Below are positions 1 to 7,826 of a DNA stretch of 34,389 bases, piece by piece. How positions within the stretch are numbered: position 1 is the stretch's first letter; each line of letters opens with the position of its first letter. The notes beneath the pieces are model-generated. The model ran no database searches, was not told the DNA's origin, and saw only the letters and a program-made list of their open reading frames with translations. The position numbers and the translations under genes were made by a program. Source of the DNA: Heyndrickxia sporothermodurans (lineage in GTDB: Bacteria > Bacillota > Bacilli > Bacillales > Bacillaceae_C); the NCBI RefSeq assembly GCF_016785185.1, contig NZ_JAEKDY010000029.1; one strand, 5' to 3'.

Positions 1-117
1 GCTAATTTGCGTTTCACACGATTTTCCGTACGAGGAAAATCGAAGGTAGAAAATGAAATGGGCTTTGCATTAATGGCAGTGAATTTAAGAAAATACACTG
101 CCCAACAACTAAGGTAA
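1..117 (+). CDS. IS1182-like transposase, C-terminal fragment (cut by window edge)
   Basis: An open frame runs from the first base to a TAA followed directly by TAG. It encodes the last 38 residues of a protein, including FSVRGKSKVENEMGFALMAV and NLRKYT. This basic, RGK-containing ending resembles the C-termini of IS1182-family DDE transposases in Bacillaceae. Only the tail is visible, so the catalytic residues cannot be checked and I cannot tell whether the element is intact. The gene is followed within 30 bases by a strong hairpin shared with the convergent yhgE gene. Family assignment is from recognition of the C-terminal motif. Confidence 0.65.
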   Translation, partial: ANLRFTRFSVRGKSKVENEMGFALMAVNLRKYTAQQLR

Positions 118-140
118 TAGAAGAATTACACGTAAAAAAA

Positions 141-181
141 AGAAAAAGGTGAATTTGAGTACACTCAAATTCACCTTTTTC
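141..181. terminator. Bidirectional terminator between transposase and yhgE
   Basis: An almost perfect inverted repeat, with arms at 143-160 and 163-180, has an A-run on its left and a T-run on its right. It can therefore end transcription from both the transposase (plus) and yhgE (minus). Confidence 0.85.
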
Positions 182-216
182 ACTATTTGAAGCTAGTTAT
201 GTCCCAGCCTCATTTT

Positions 217-2589
217 TTATGCGATAACTTCTTCATTTGTTTTTGTTTTATCCATTTTTTTTGACTTAAAGATAAAATATCCTAATGTTAAAATCAAGAA
301 GCTTACTAGATAGATAGCAAGTATTCCTAAGTTATGCCACATTAATGAATAATCTCCATTTGAGATAACTGCCCTGAAAGCTTGAAGAGAATAAGTCATT
401 GGCAATGCTTCATGAATCGGTTTTAATGCATTAGGTAATAACTCTAGTGGGAAAGTTCCCGCACTAGATGTTAATTGCAAGATTAAAACGATAATCGCAA
501 TATAGCGACCCGGATTATCCAGTGCTGCAACGAAAAAGTGAATAATTGCCATAAATGTTAGACTTGTAACGATCGCTGCCACGATAAATAATGGCACGCT
601 TTTCACATCTACTCCAATCATACCGACGATAATCCAAACAGCAATTAGCGCTTGAAAAATACCGACGATAGCCATGATACCGTATTTCCCCAAGAACCAA
701 GAAAAAGCATTTTTCGGCTCTGTAGCAGGTTCACGAACATTGAAAATGATTGTTAACAATAGTCCTCCGACAAATAATCCGAGTGATAAGAAATAAGGAG
801 TCAATCCTGTTCCATAGTTAGGGACATGATTAACGACATCTTTTTTAAGATGGATCGGATCACTCATCATATCATACTGTTTATCATTCCCTTTAACGGA
901 GTTTGCATCCTTTGATGCATCAGATAATTTTCCTTTCATTTCTTTCGTTCCGTCTTTTAAATCATTTGTACCGTCATCCAATTTTTTTGAACCGTCAGCA
1001 AGTTTATGACTGCCGTCTTTTATTTGTGTTGACCCATCAGCAAGCTGATTCAATCCATTATTGAGCGTTTTTGCTCCTTCGGATAATTTGTTGGCACCAG
1101 TTGCGGCATCATTCATTTTGCTAGTAAATAAGCCTAAACTCTCAATATATTGATTTTGACCGTTTTGTAATTTAGCAGCACCATTACTTAGTAATGTCGA
1201 ACCGTTTGCAAGCTGTTCGATTCCCTTTTGAACTTTTACTTGGTTTTTATTAATAGTAGAGACACCGGCTATTAATTTATCAAATTGTGGATCGGTTTGC
1301 TCTTTTATTTGTTTTGTAATTTGATTTTTATTGCCTGTCATTTTTTGGCTTACTTGGTTTTTAAATGTTTGAAACCCTGTATTCAATTGATTATGAAGAT
1401 CTTTTTTCGCAAGGTCTAATTTTGACTTTTGTTGTTCAGCAGAAGCTAACATTTGATCTTGAACTATTTTTATAACATTCGGATCTACCTTCTTATCATA
1501 TAGTTCTTTGATCAAATTGCTCATTGCTTCTTTTTGCTGGATTGCCTGGCTATCTATAGAATCTATTAGGCCCTTTTCGATCCCACTTTGCAATTGATCA
1601 ACACCTTGATTTATCCCTTTAACACCTTCAGTTAACTGGGATGAAAAGGCATTAGCTATTGCAGGAGGGAGTTCATTTTTGAATTGCTCAAGCCCACCTT
1701 GAACTTTCTTGGTACCATCGACAAGTGCAGGCATTCCTTTATTTAATGCTCCAAGCCCTTCACTCGCCTGGTTAATCCCTTTTGTTAATTCCTTTGTGCC
1801 GTTTTGCATATCTTTTGAGGCATTATATAATTGATTGCTTCCATCATTCAGCTGATTTAAACCATTTGCTAAATCATTCGATCCTTTTGATAGATCTCCG
1901 GCACCTGATTTAGCTTTCACTACTCCGTCATTAAATGTAATCGAATTTTTTGCGAGTAGTTCAAGATTTTCCTTTAGCGATTTCGTTCCATCACCTAATT
2001 TTTTTGCACCATCGTATAATTTAGATGCGCCGTCACTTGCTGTATTAAACCCGTCCCCCATTTTTTTAATCGCATCAAACATTTCTTCTGCATACGTAGT
2101 GGACACTTCTTTTGATACAGCATCTTTAATTTTGGTCATGGCTGATTCGCCAATTTTTGAGGATGTATAGTTTGCACTTTGATTTTGTACATATTTTAAT
2201 TGTAGTCGTTTTGGATCTTTATCGAGTAAAGTTGTTGCATTTTCAGAGAAATTTTCCGGAATCTCGATGACCATATAGTATTTTTGATTTTCCAATCCTT
2301 TATAGGCCGCGTCTTTTGAGACGAAATGGAAATTCATGCTTTTCTTCTCTTTTAGGTTATCAATTAGTTTATCACCAATCTCGATTTTTTCATCCTGCAT
2401 TACCGATCCTTTATCCTCATTTATTACGGCAACCGGCAATTTCTCTAATCGTCCATATGGATCCCAAAACGCCCATATAAACATCCCTGCATAAAGAATC
2501 GGGACTAATATAATAGCCAGAACTTGTATTAAGGACATCGGATGGCGGACAATTCCTTTTAATTCGGCTAAAAATAATGAACCTTTCAT
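217..2589 (-). CDS. yhgE: YhgE/Pip-domain membrane protein
   Basis: This is a 790-residue envelope protein. One membrane segment lies near residues 16-40, then comes a roughly 550-residue outside region, then about five membrane segments from residue 600 to the end (ABC-2-like membrane domain). The outside region is full of heptad-like units of the form L-x-D/N-G, for example LADGSKKLDDGTNDLKDGT, which suggests a long coiled or fibrous stalk. Family members include phage-infection protein Pip and the EsaA component of type VII secretion. Here there are no secretion neighbours, so a link to that system is not supported. A good ribosome site (AAAGGAG) precedes the ATG. The gene lies 72 bases downstream of the TetR gene yhgD, with a matching operator in the gap, so YhgD probably represses it. 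The exported substrate is unknown. Confidence 0.85.
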   Translation of the reverse strand: MKGSLFLAELKGIVRHPMSLIQVLAIILVPILYAGMFIWAFWDPYGRLEKLPVAVINEDKGSVMQDEKIEIGDKLIDNLKEKKSMNFHFVSKDAAYKGLENQKYYMVIEIPENFSENATTLLDKDPKRLQLKYVQNQSANYTSSKIGESAMTKIKDAVSKEVSTTYAEEMFDAIKKMGDGFNTASDGASKLYDGAKKLGDGTKSLKENLELLAKNSITFNDGVVKAKSGAGDLSKGSNDLANGLNQLNDGSNQLYNASKDMQNGTKELTKGINQASEGLGALNKGMPALVDGTKKVQGGLEQFKNELPPAIANAFSSQLTEGVKGINQGVDQLQSGIEKGLIDSIDSQAIQQKEAMSNLIKELYDKKVDPNVIKIVQDQMLASAEQQKSKLDLAKKDLHNQLNTGFQTFKNQVSQKMTGNKNQITKQIKEQTDPQFDKLIAGVSTINKNQVKVQKGIEQLANGSTLLSNGAAKLQNGQNQYIESLGLFTSKMNDAATGANKLSEGAKTLNNGLNQLADGSTQIKDGSHKLADGSKKLDDGTNDLKDGTKEMKGKLSDASKDANSVKGNDKQYDMMSDPIHLKKDVVNHVPNYGTGLTPYFLSLGLFVGGLLLTIIFNVREPATEPKNAFSWFLGKYGIMAIVGIFQALIAVWIIVGMIGVDVKSVPLFIVAAIVTSLTFMAIIHFFVAALDNPGRYIAIIVLILQLTSSAGTFPLELLPNALKPIHEALPMTYSLQAFRAVISNGDYSLMWHNLGILAIYLVSFLILTLGYFIFKSKKMDKTKTNEEVIA

Positions 2590-2613
2590 ATAATTAATTC
2601 GCTCCTTTCTAAT

Positions 2614-2636
2614 TGACTGAATTGTTCAAATGGTCA
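2614..2636. promoter_or_regulatory. Probable YhgD operator in front of yhgE
   Basis: A 23-bp imperfect inverted repeat begins TGACTGAAT and ends AAATGGTCA on the plus strand. It has the same length and the same outer half-sites as the repeat upstream of yhgD at 3259-3281. It sits 25 bases before the yhgE start codon. That it binds YhgD is inferred from the pairing of sites and from how TetR regulators usually act. Confidence 0.7.
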
Positions 2637-2661
2637 GTTTTGTTTAAAAATATGAGGATCA

Positions 2662-3234
2662 TCATATTGACAATCCCTTAAATAAGTAAGATTCAAACAG
2701 ATCTGCAATTTCCTCTTTTTCAAGGGGACGATGGTGCTTTTCCCAGTCAAATATTAATGAAATATAAAGCTTTAAAATAATAAATGCTGTGATTTCAGGA
2801 TCACATTTTTTTATTTCTCCCTTATCCATTGCACCTTGAATGATTCCCATAATATAATTTAAGACTGCAGTTTCCACTTTTTGAATGACTTCAGACACAG
2901 CAGGTGTTCCCATATCTTTTTCTTCTTGAAAAAGTTTAATCGTTAGTTGATGCTTTTTACGAAACTCTAATATTCGAAATAGTACGTTGTGCACATTCTC
3001 AAAGAAAGAAAGATTAGGATCCATTGCTTCTTCTGCAGATTCTTTCATATCCTTAATAAGGGTTGTCACAATTTCATCAAACAATTCGTCTTTGTTCTTG
3101 AAAAAAGTGTAGATTGTGCCCTTTCCGACATTGGCAAGTTTCGCAACTTGATCCATTGTCGTAGCTTTGTAGCCAAATAATGAAAAGGATTTTGTAGCTG
3201 CATCTATAATTAGTTGTTTACGATCAATCGCCAA
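2662..3234 (-). CDS. yhgD: TetR-family transcriptional regulator
   Basis: This 190-residue protein has an N-terminal TetR helix-turn-helix (residues about 8-55, with TTMDQVAKLANVGKGTIYTF and then FKNKDELF) and a C-terminal all-helical ligand domain. The start is TTG at 3232-3234, preceded by GGGGTG seven bases upstream. I see no in-frame ATG that would keep the DNA-binding domain. It lies directly upstream of yhgE in the same direction, and both genes are preceded by the same inverted repeat. Autorepression together with control of yhgE is the simplest model. The ligand is unknown; membrane-active compounds would fit a YhgE-type target, but that is a guess. Confidence 0.85.
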   Translation of the reverse strand: MAIDRKQLIIDAATKSFSLFGYKATTMDQVAKLANVGKGTIYTFFKNKDELFDEIVTTLIKDMKESAEEAMDPNLSFFENVHNVLFRILEFRKKHQLTIKLFQEEKDMGTPAVSEVIQKVETAVLNYIMGIIQGAMDKGEIKKCDPEITAFIILKLYISLIFDWEKHHRPLEKEEIADLFESYLFKGLSI

Positions 3235-3258
3235 AGTACTTCACCCCAATCCGCAAAA

Positions 3259-3281
3259 TGACCAAATGAGGAAAATGGTCA
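3259..3281. promoter_or_regulatory. Probable YhgD operator in front of yhgD
   Basis: A 23-bp inverted repeat with perfect TGACCA and TGGTCA arms, and further paired A/T positions inside, lies 25 bases upstream of the yhgD start codon. The matching site is at 2614-2636 in front of yhgE, at an almost identical distance from that start. Confidence 0.75.
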
Positions 3282-3314
3282 ATTAGTTCACAAAAAGTAA
3301 TTTAACATACTCTT

Positions 3315-3356
3315 AAAAAAAAAACAAGTGAATAATTCTACAATAGAATTATTCAC
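3315..3356 (-). terminator. Terminator of the hemEHY operon
   Basis: On the minus strand a 12-bp stem (arms 3345-3356 and 3328-3339, five-base loop) is followed by a run of T. The stem overlaps the last codons of hemY. It separates the heme genes from yhgDE. Confidence 0.85.
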
Positions 3357-4770
3357 TAATCACTTCCTGCTTAGACGTATTTAATTTTCTTAAATACTGC
3401 AAAACATCTTTCACTATGGATTCACCTTGACTAATACAATCCGGTACACTAATTCCTTCAAATGAACTTCCACCAATAATAACTCCCGGCAGATTTTTCA
3501 CGATATTGTCCTTTAATGCTTTTACTCTTTCTTCATGCCCAATTGTGTATTGTGGCATCGCATTTTTCCATCTTGATACGATTGTAAAGTCGGGTTCATC
3601 AGAGAGTTCGACTAATTTATTTAAATCATCGAAAACAATTTGCTCAATTTCTGCGTCTGATAAATCGACGACTGTTTCATCCCCAGCTCTGCCAATATAA
3701 TTGCGAAGCAGTACTTTGCCATCAGGAGTTGAATGTGGCCATTTTTTATGTGACCATGTGCAAGCATTAATTGTATAGTCGCTATTCCTCGCAACGACAA
3801 AACCGGTTCCATCAAAGTTTTTTCTAATCGCTTCTTCAGAAAATGCCATCGCTACTGTAGCAACTGATGTAGCCGGAACCTTGGAAAGTGGTTCAAAAAA
3901 ATCATACCTCGGAAATATATTTGGCAGTAAATAATGTGGGAGCGCAATAATCACACTATCTGCTTCGAGATGCTCACCATTATTTAGGGAAATTTCATAA
4001 TCTTGGTCCCTTGATGACTTTTCAACCTTAACAACCCGAATACCCTTCATTATTGAACTTTCCTCAAGCTTTTCTTCCATGGATTCCACGATTGATTCCA
4101 GCCCATTCCTTAAGGTTAGGAATCTATTTGAATAGGTCTTGTCCCTTTTTGTTCCTATTATTAAACTACGATATCTTTTTTCCACCTCATAGAATTGCGG
4201 AAAAATTGCCTTTAAGCTTAATTGATCAATATCACCTGCATATATCCCTGAAAGTAACGGTTCAATGAGATTTTCTACTACTTCATCACCAAATCGTCTG
4301 CGAAAAAATTGCCCAATTGAAACATCTTTTTTTTCTTTTAATCGTGGAATAATTAAATCAGCTGCAGCCCTTACTTTGCCAGAAAACGAAAATAAACTAG
4401 AAAGAATAAACGGACTTATTTGAGTGGGGATTCCTACCACTGCTCCTTCAGGAATTAAATAAAGCTTATCATTCGATATTACATATGTTTTATCAGTTTC
4501 ACTTTCAATTAACTCTTGTTGGATACCTAATTTTTCTACTAGTTTAGTAAAGCTTTCGTTTTTTGTTAAAAGAGAGTCAGGGCCTGTTTCTATAACAAAG
4601 CCGTCTTTTCGGACAGTTTTGATTTTCCCGCCTAATCTTCTACTGGCTTCTACTAGTTTAAATTCAATAGGTAAATTATTTTGTTTTATTTCATTCTGTA
4701 AATAAAATGCTGAAGTTAAACCGGTAATCCCGCCACCGATAATAACTACTTTATGTTTTTTACCCGACAC
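3349..4770 (-). CDS. hemY: Coproporphyrinogen III oxidase / protoporphyrinogen oxidase family (CgoX)
   Basis: This 473-residue FAD-dependent oxidase acts in late heme synthesis. In Gram-positive bacteria this family oxidises coproporphyrinogen III to coproporphyrin III (coproporphyrin-dependent route). The N-terminus carries the dinucleotide-binding glycine motif VIIGGGITGL, followed by the family pattern RLGGKI and ETGPDSLL. The C-terminus carries a second FAD contact region near VIIGGSSFEGISVPDCI. Length matches the Bacillus enzyme (about 470). The start is GTG at 4768-4770, with an AAGGTGAT ribosome site five bases ahead. It is the third gene of hemE-hemH-hemY. A stem-loop lies in the 94-base gap after hemH, and a terminator overlaps its end. 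Confidence 0.95.
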   Translation of the reverse strand: MSGKKHKVVIIGGGITGLTSAFYLQNEIKQNNLPIEFKLVEASRRLGGKIKTVRKDGFVIETGPDSLLTKNESFTKLVEKLGIQQELIESETDKTYVISNDKLYLIPEGAVVGIPTQISPFILSSLFSFSGKVRAAADLIIPRLKEKKDVSIGQFFRRRFGDEVVENLIEPLLSGIYAGDIDQLSLKAIFPQFYEVEKRYRSLIIGTKRDKTYSNRFLTLRNGLESIVESMEEKLEESSIMKGIRVVKVEKSSRDQDYEISLNNGEHLEADSVIIALPHYLLPNIFPRYDFFEPLSKVPATSVATVAMAFSEEAIRKNFDGTGFVVARNSDYTINACTWSHKKWPHSTPDGKVLLRNYIGRAGDETVVDLSDAEIEQIVFDDLNKLVELSDEPDFTIVSRWKNAMPQYTIGHEERVKALKDNIVKNLPGVIIGGSSFEGISVPDCISQGESIVKDVLQYLRKLNTSKQEVISE

Positions 4771-4839
4771 TGGGAATCACCTTCTTCGGCAATGATCATT
4801 ATTTTATATTTTTTGAAAAGTCTATAGTGCAATAAAGTA

Positions 4840-4862
4840 ACACCAGGGATAATCCCTGATGT
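4840..4862 (-). other. Intercistronic hairpin between hemH and hemY
   Basis: The sequence can form a 10-bp stem with one G-T pair and a three-base loop, just after the hemH stop on the minus strand. The following bases are only moderately T-rich (TACTTTATTG). It may be a partial terminator or an RNA-processing or stability element that tunes hemY relative to hemH. Confidence 0.55.
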
Positions 4863-4864
4863 CG

Positions 4865-5803
4865 TTAATTATTTACATTTAGTTTTTTTAAAACTACCGT
4901 TGCTAGTGCATCAATAAATTGAGGTTGTGAATTTGGCATTGGAGGTCGATAGTAGCTTGCACCCACTTCCTCAGTGACCACTTTACATTCGTAATCATTA
5001 TCATAGAGAACTTCTAAATGTTCGGCAACAAATCCAACAGGTACGTAAACAAATGCTTTATATCCTTTTTCATTGTACAAATCACGCGTTAAATCTTGAA
5101 CATCGGGTCCAAGCCATGGATCTGGAGTATTTCCAGCACTTTGCCAACCGATTGCATATTCCTTTATCCCTGCTTTACTAGCAATTAAATCAGCTGTTTC
5201 CTTAAGCTGTTCAGGATATGGGTCGCCATATTGAAGGATTTTTTCTGGTAAGCTGTGAGCAGAAACGATTAAACATGCAGCATTACGTTCATCCTCTTTC
5301 ATGCTTGCATATGTTTCAGACAATCGCTCCACCCAATAGTCAATAAATTTCGGTTCCTTATACCAGCTCTCAATCGATGTAATTGTAAGCCCGCCTAACT
5401 TTTCAGCTGTTTCTTTCGCACGTTCATTATAAGACTTAACACTAAATGTTGAGAAATGTGGTGCTAATACAAGTGACACCGCTTCTTTGATTCCATCATT
5501 ATGCATTTGCTCAACCGCATCTTCAATAAATGGTTCAATATGTTTCAAGCCAATATATGCTTGAAATTCTACATCATCTTGGATTTCATTTAAACGGTTC
5601 TGAAGACCATATGCTTGTTCTTCAGTAATTTTCGCTAACGGAGAGATTCCTCCGATTGCTTTGTAACGGCTACGTAAGTCCTCTAACATCTCTTCAGAAG
5701 GTTTACGTCCATGTCTTATATGTGTGTAGTATCTTTCAATGTCTGCTTCTTCATATGGCGTTCCGTAGGTCATGACGAGAAGCCCTACTTTTTTCTTCGT
5801 CAT
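4865..5803 (-). CDS. hemH: Coproporphyrin ferrochelatase (CpfC)
   Basis: This 312-residue ferrochelatase inserts ferrous iron into the porphyrin. In Bacillus the physiological substrate is coproporphyrin III. Visible features are the N-terminal VMTYGTP stretch, the catalytic histidine motif VSAHSLPEKI near residue 185, and the C-terminal PVGFVAEHLEVLYDND segment, where the conserved glutamates lie. Length equals that of the soluble Bacillus enzyme (about 310). The ATG is preceded by GAAAGAGG. It follows hemE after 46 bases and is clearly in the same operon. Confidence 0.96.
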   Translation of the reverse strand: MTKKKVGLLVMTYGTPYEEADIERYYTHIRHGRKPSEEMLEDLRSRYKAIGGISPLAKITEEQAYGLQNRLNEIQDDVEFQAYIGLKHIEPFIEDAVEQMHNDGIKEAVSLVLAPHFSTFSVKSYNERAKETAEKLGGLTITSIESWYKEPKFIDYWVERLSETYASMKEDERNAACLIVSAHSLPEKILQYGDPYPEQLKETADLIASKAGIKEYAIGWQSAGNTPDPWLGPDVQDLTRDLYNEKGYKAFVYVPVGFVAEHLEVLYDNDYECKVVTEEVGASYYRPPMPNSQPQFIDALATVVLKKLNVNN

Positions 5804-5832
5804 TTGTTAAACCTCTTTCTAATTCTCGTATA

Positions 5833-5845
5833 TCTAGCTCCAGCG
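5833..5845. repeat. Remnant of dispersed TCTAGCTCCAGCG intergenic repeat
   Basis: The 13 bases in the hemE-hemH gap match the end of the dispersed intergenic element also seen at 13188-13211 and 29614-29642. The element is known to me from many Bacillaceae genomes. Confidence 0.45.
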
Positions 5846-5849
5846 TTTT

Positions 5850-6884
5850 TTATTTTGCACTATATTCGTGAATGAATGATGTTAATCTTTTTAGTGTTTC
5901 GGGATTGACTTGAGGGAATACACCATGTCCTAAATTAAAGATATAGCCTGGTGTTTTCATTCCTTGGTCCAAAATAGACTTCGTTTTTTCTTCAAGTACT
6001 TCCCATGGTGCTAATAATAGAGCTGGATCCAAGTTCCCTTGAACAGCTTTCGTAATACCTTTTTGTCTTGCCTCTTGAATTGGTAATCTCCAATCAAGAC
6101 CTACAACATCTAATGGAAGATCATGCCACTCTAGTGCAAGATGGCTCGCACCAACTCCGAACATAATAAGTGGAACATTTTCTTTTCTTAACTCACTAAA
6201 GATTCTTTCCATAACAGGCTTAATATATATCCGATAATCCTCCACATTTAATGCGCCGACCCAAGAATCAAAAATTTGGATCGCACTTGCTCCAGCTTTT
6301 ATTTGTGCACGTACATATGCAATGGTCATGTCAGCAAGCTTATCCATCAAGGCAAACCATGCTTTCGGCTCCGAATACATAAATGCTTTCGTTTTTTTAT
6401 AATCTTTTGAAGGTCTCCCTTCAATCATATAGCTCGAAACGGTGAATGGAGCTCCTGCAAAACCAATCAGCGGTACTGTCAATTGTTCATTAGTTAACAA
6501 TTTAATCGTATCTAACACATAAGGAACATCTTCTTCAGGTGTTATTTCCCCCAACTTTTCCACATCTGCAAGTGATTGAATTGGATTATTAATAACCGGT
6601 CCAATTCCAGATTGGATTTCAACATCAACACCAATCGCAGGAAGAGGCGACATAATATCTTTATATAAAATAGCTGCGTCTACATCATATTGCTCTACAG
6701 GCAATCGAGTGACATATGCACATAATTCAGGCTGATGGGTGATCTCAAATAAGGAATACTTTTCCTTCAAGGCACGATATTCTGGTTGTGAGCGTCCCGC
6801 TTGACGCATAAACCAAACTGGAACATGGCTTGTTTGTTCACCTTTTGCCGCTCTCAAAAGTGTATCATTCGTAATTCTAGTCAT
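5850..6884 (-). CDS. hemE: Uroporphyrinogen decarboxylase
   Basis: This 344-residue enzyme decarboxylates uroporphyrinogen III to coproporphyrinogen III and is the first enzyme of the operon. The family signature PVWFMRQAGRSQPEYR is near the N-terminus and GFAGAPFTVSSYMIEG near residue 145, with YIFNLGHGVFP close to the end. A longer GTG start at 6899 is possible, but its ribosome site would overlap the start codon. The ATG at 6884 has AAAGGTGG at a workable distance and gives the expected N-terminus, so I chose it. The upstream region contains TATAAT-like sequences and a PerR-like box. In B. subtilis pbpF lies upstream; here hmoB follows directly. Confidence 0.95.
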   Translation of the reverse strand: MTRITNDTLLRAAKGEQTSHVPVWFMRQAGRSQPEYRALKEKYSLFEITHQPELCAYVTRLPVEQYDVDAAILYKDIMSPLPAIGVDVEIQSGIGPVINNPIQSLADVEKLGEITPEEDVPYVLDTIKLLTNEQLTVPLIGFAGAPFTVSSYMIEGRPSKDYKKTKAFMYSEPKAWFALMDKLADMTIAYVRAQIKAGASAIQIFDSWVGALNVEDYRIYIKPVMERIFSELRKENVPLIMFGVGASHLALEWHDLPLDVVGLDWRLPIQEARQKGITKAVQGNLDPALLLAPWEVLEEKTKSILDQGMKTPGYIFNLGHGVFPQVNPETLKRLTSFIHEYSAK

Positions 6885-6926
6885 ATGTAAAATGTCCACC
6901 TTTCAAAACTATCTTTTCATATTATA

Positions 6927-6941
6927 TAATAATAATTATAA
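6927..6941. promoter_or_regulatory. PerR-box-like sequence upstream of hemE
   Basis: TAATAATAATTATAA matches the B. subtilis PerR consensus (TTATAATnATTATAA) at 13 of 14 defined positions. The region is very AT-rich, so a chance match is possible. It lies 43-57 bases upstream of the hemE ATG, in the expected promoter zone. Confidence 0.35.
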
Positions 6942-7150
6942 AAAGAGAAAAGTTCTAGTTCGTTCTTCCTTCTTAATATGTAATCAATATAGACTTTTTC
7001 ATTCCAAATGTATAGTTCGCCTAACGAAATGTCATAAATTCTCCCTTTTTCTCGCCTTAAAATCGTCAAAAGTTAAAATTTCTCCATTCATTTATGAATA
7101 TACTATCAATTAATTTTCAGAAAATTGCTTTTTAATGCTCTTTTGAAGGG

Positions 7151-7156
7151 TATAAT
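7151..7156 (+). promoter_or_regulatory. Possible -10 box of hmoB
   Basis: A perfect TATAAT preceded by GGG lies 19 bases before the hmoB ATG. The best -35 candidate (TTGCTT at 7125-7130) is 20 bases away, which is long, and the leader would be very short. This is a weak call. Confidence 0.3.
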
Positions 7157-7174
7157 AATAATGAGGTGATAAAA

Positions 7175-7687
7175 ATGAATCTTTATATTACGACCGGTAC
7201 TTATGAGTTTCTTATAAAAATATTGAATAAATATAAGGATGAACAAATGCTGTTAATGCAAAATGCACAAAACTCCTTAATCATTCATGAAACGATGAAA
7301 AAATCTGTATTTGGTTCGCCGAGAACATATGAAGTAATTAATGGAAAAGGAAATTTTCCGGAAGAAGGATATAGTGTTTTCTATAATATTCCCATTTCCG
7401 ATGAAGGCAAGCCGGTTTTTGAGTATCATTTGCAAAATAATAGTCAGTTGATTCAAACGGCTTCGGGTATTCGCGCTTTTCGTTTTTTGAAACCGAAAAA
7501 AGGTGATACGTATATTATTTTAACGATATGGGAAGACGAAAAAGATTTCTCCAGATGGAAATTAACAGATTCTTACAAAACGATTATAAACACGCCTACA
7601 GTCAGTGCTCCATTATCCAGCAATACAATTTTTAATGGCTCACCATATGAATCGTACTATACAATCCCGAATGAAGAAAAAAAATAA
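7175..7687 (+). CDS. hmoB: Heme-degrading monooxygenase HmoB
   Basis: This 170-residue protein of the YhgC type has a C-terminal antibiotic-biosynthesis-monooxygenase (ABM) dimeric alpha/beta-barrel domain (about residues 75-150, with FRFLKPKKGDTYIILTIWED and then FSRWKLTDSY). The B. subtilis protein at this locus is HmoB, a haem monooxygenase that releases iron. The first half, before the ABM fold, is the family-specific N-terminal extension. The ATG at 7175 is preceded by GAGGTGAT; an upstream GTG at 7166 lies inside that ribosome site. The gene is divergent from hemE, so heme synthesis and heme breakdown share one 290-base intergenic region. Length fits the family (about 166). Confidence 0.82.
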   Translation: MNLYITTGTYEFLIKILNKYKDEQMLLMQNAQNSLIIHETMKKSVFGSPRTYEVINGKGNFPEEGYSVFYNIPISDEGKPVFEYHLQNNSQLIQTASGIRAFRFLKPKKGDTYIILTIWEDEKDFSRWKLTDSYKTIINTPTVSAPLSSNTIFNGSPYESYYTIPNEEKK

Positions 7688-7713
7688 AGCGCAGTATTTG
7701 CGCTTATTTTTAC
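7687..7713. terminator. Bidirectional terminator between hmoB and yhfA
   Basis: A 7-bp stem (AAGCGCA with TGCGCTT, five-base loop) starts at the hmoB stop codon and is followed by ATTTTTA. On the minus strand the same hairpin is followed by a long T-run, so it can also serve yhfA. Confidence 0.75.
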
Positions 7714-7826
7714 ACAATTTCAACAACCAGCATAAAAGGTATAAACTTGACAAAAATCTCTCTTATTTCCAAGGAAATGACACGTACATCAATAGATTTC
7801 TATATTAAACATTTTTGACGGGAGCA

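Noticed and set aside
6900..7174. pbpF remnant between hemE and hmoB
   Set aside because: All frames contain stops and no penicillin-binding motif fragments are visible.
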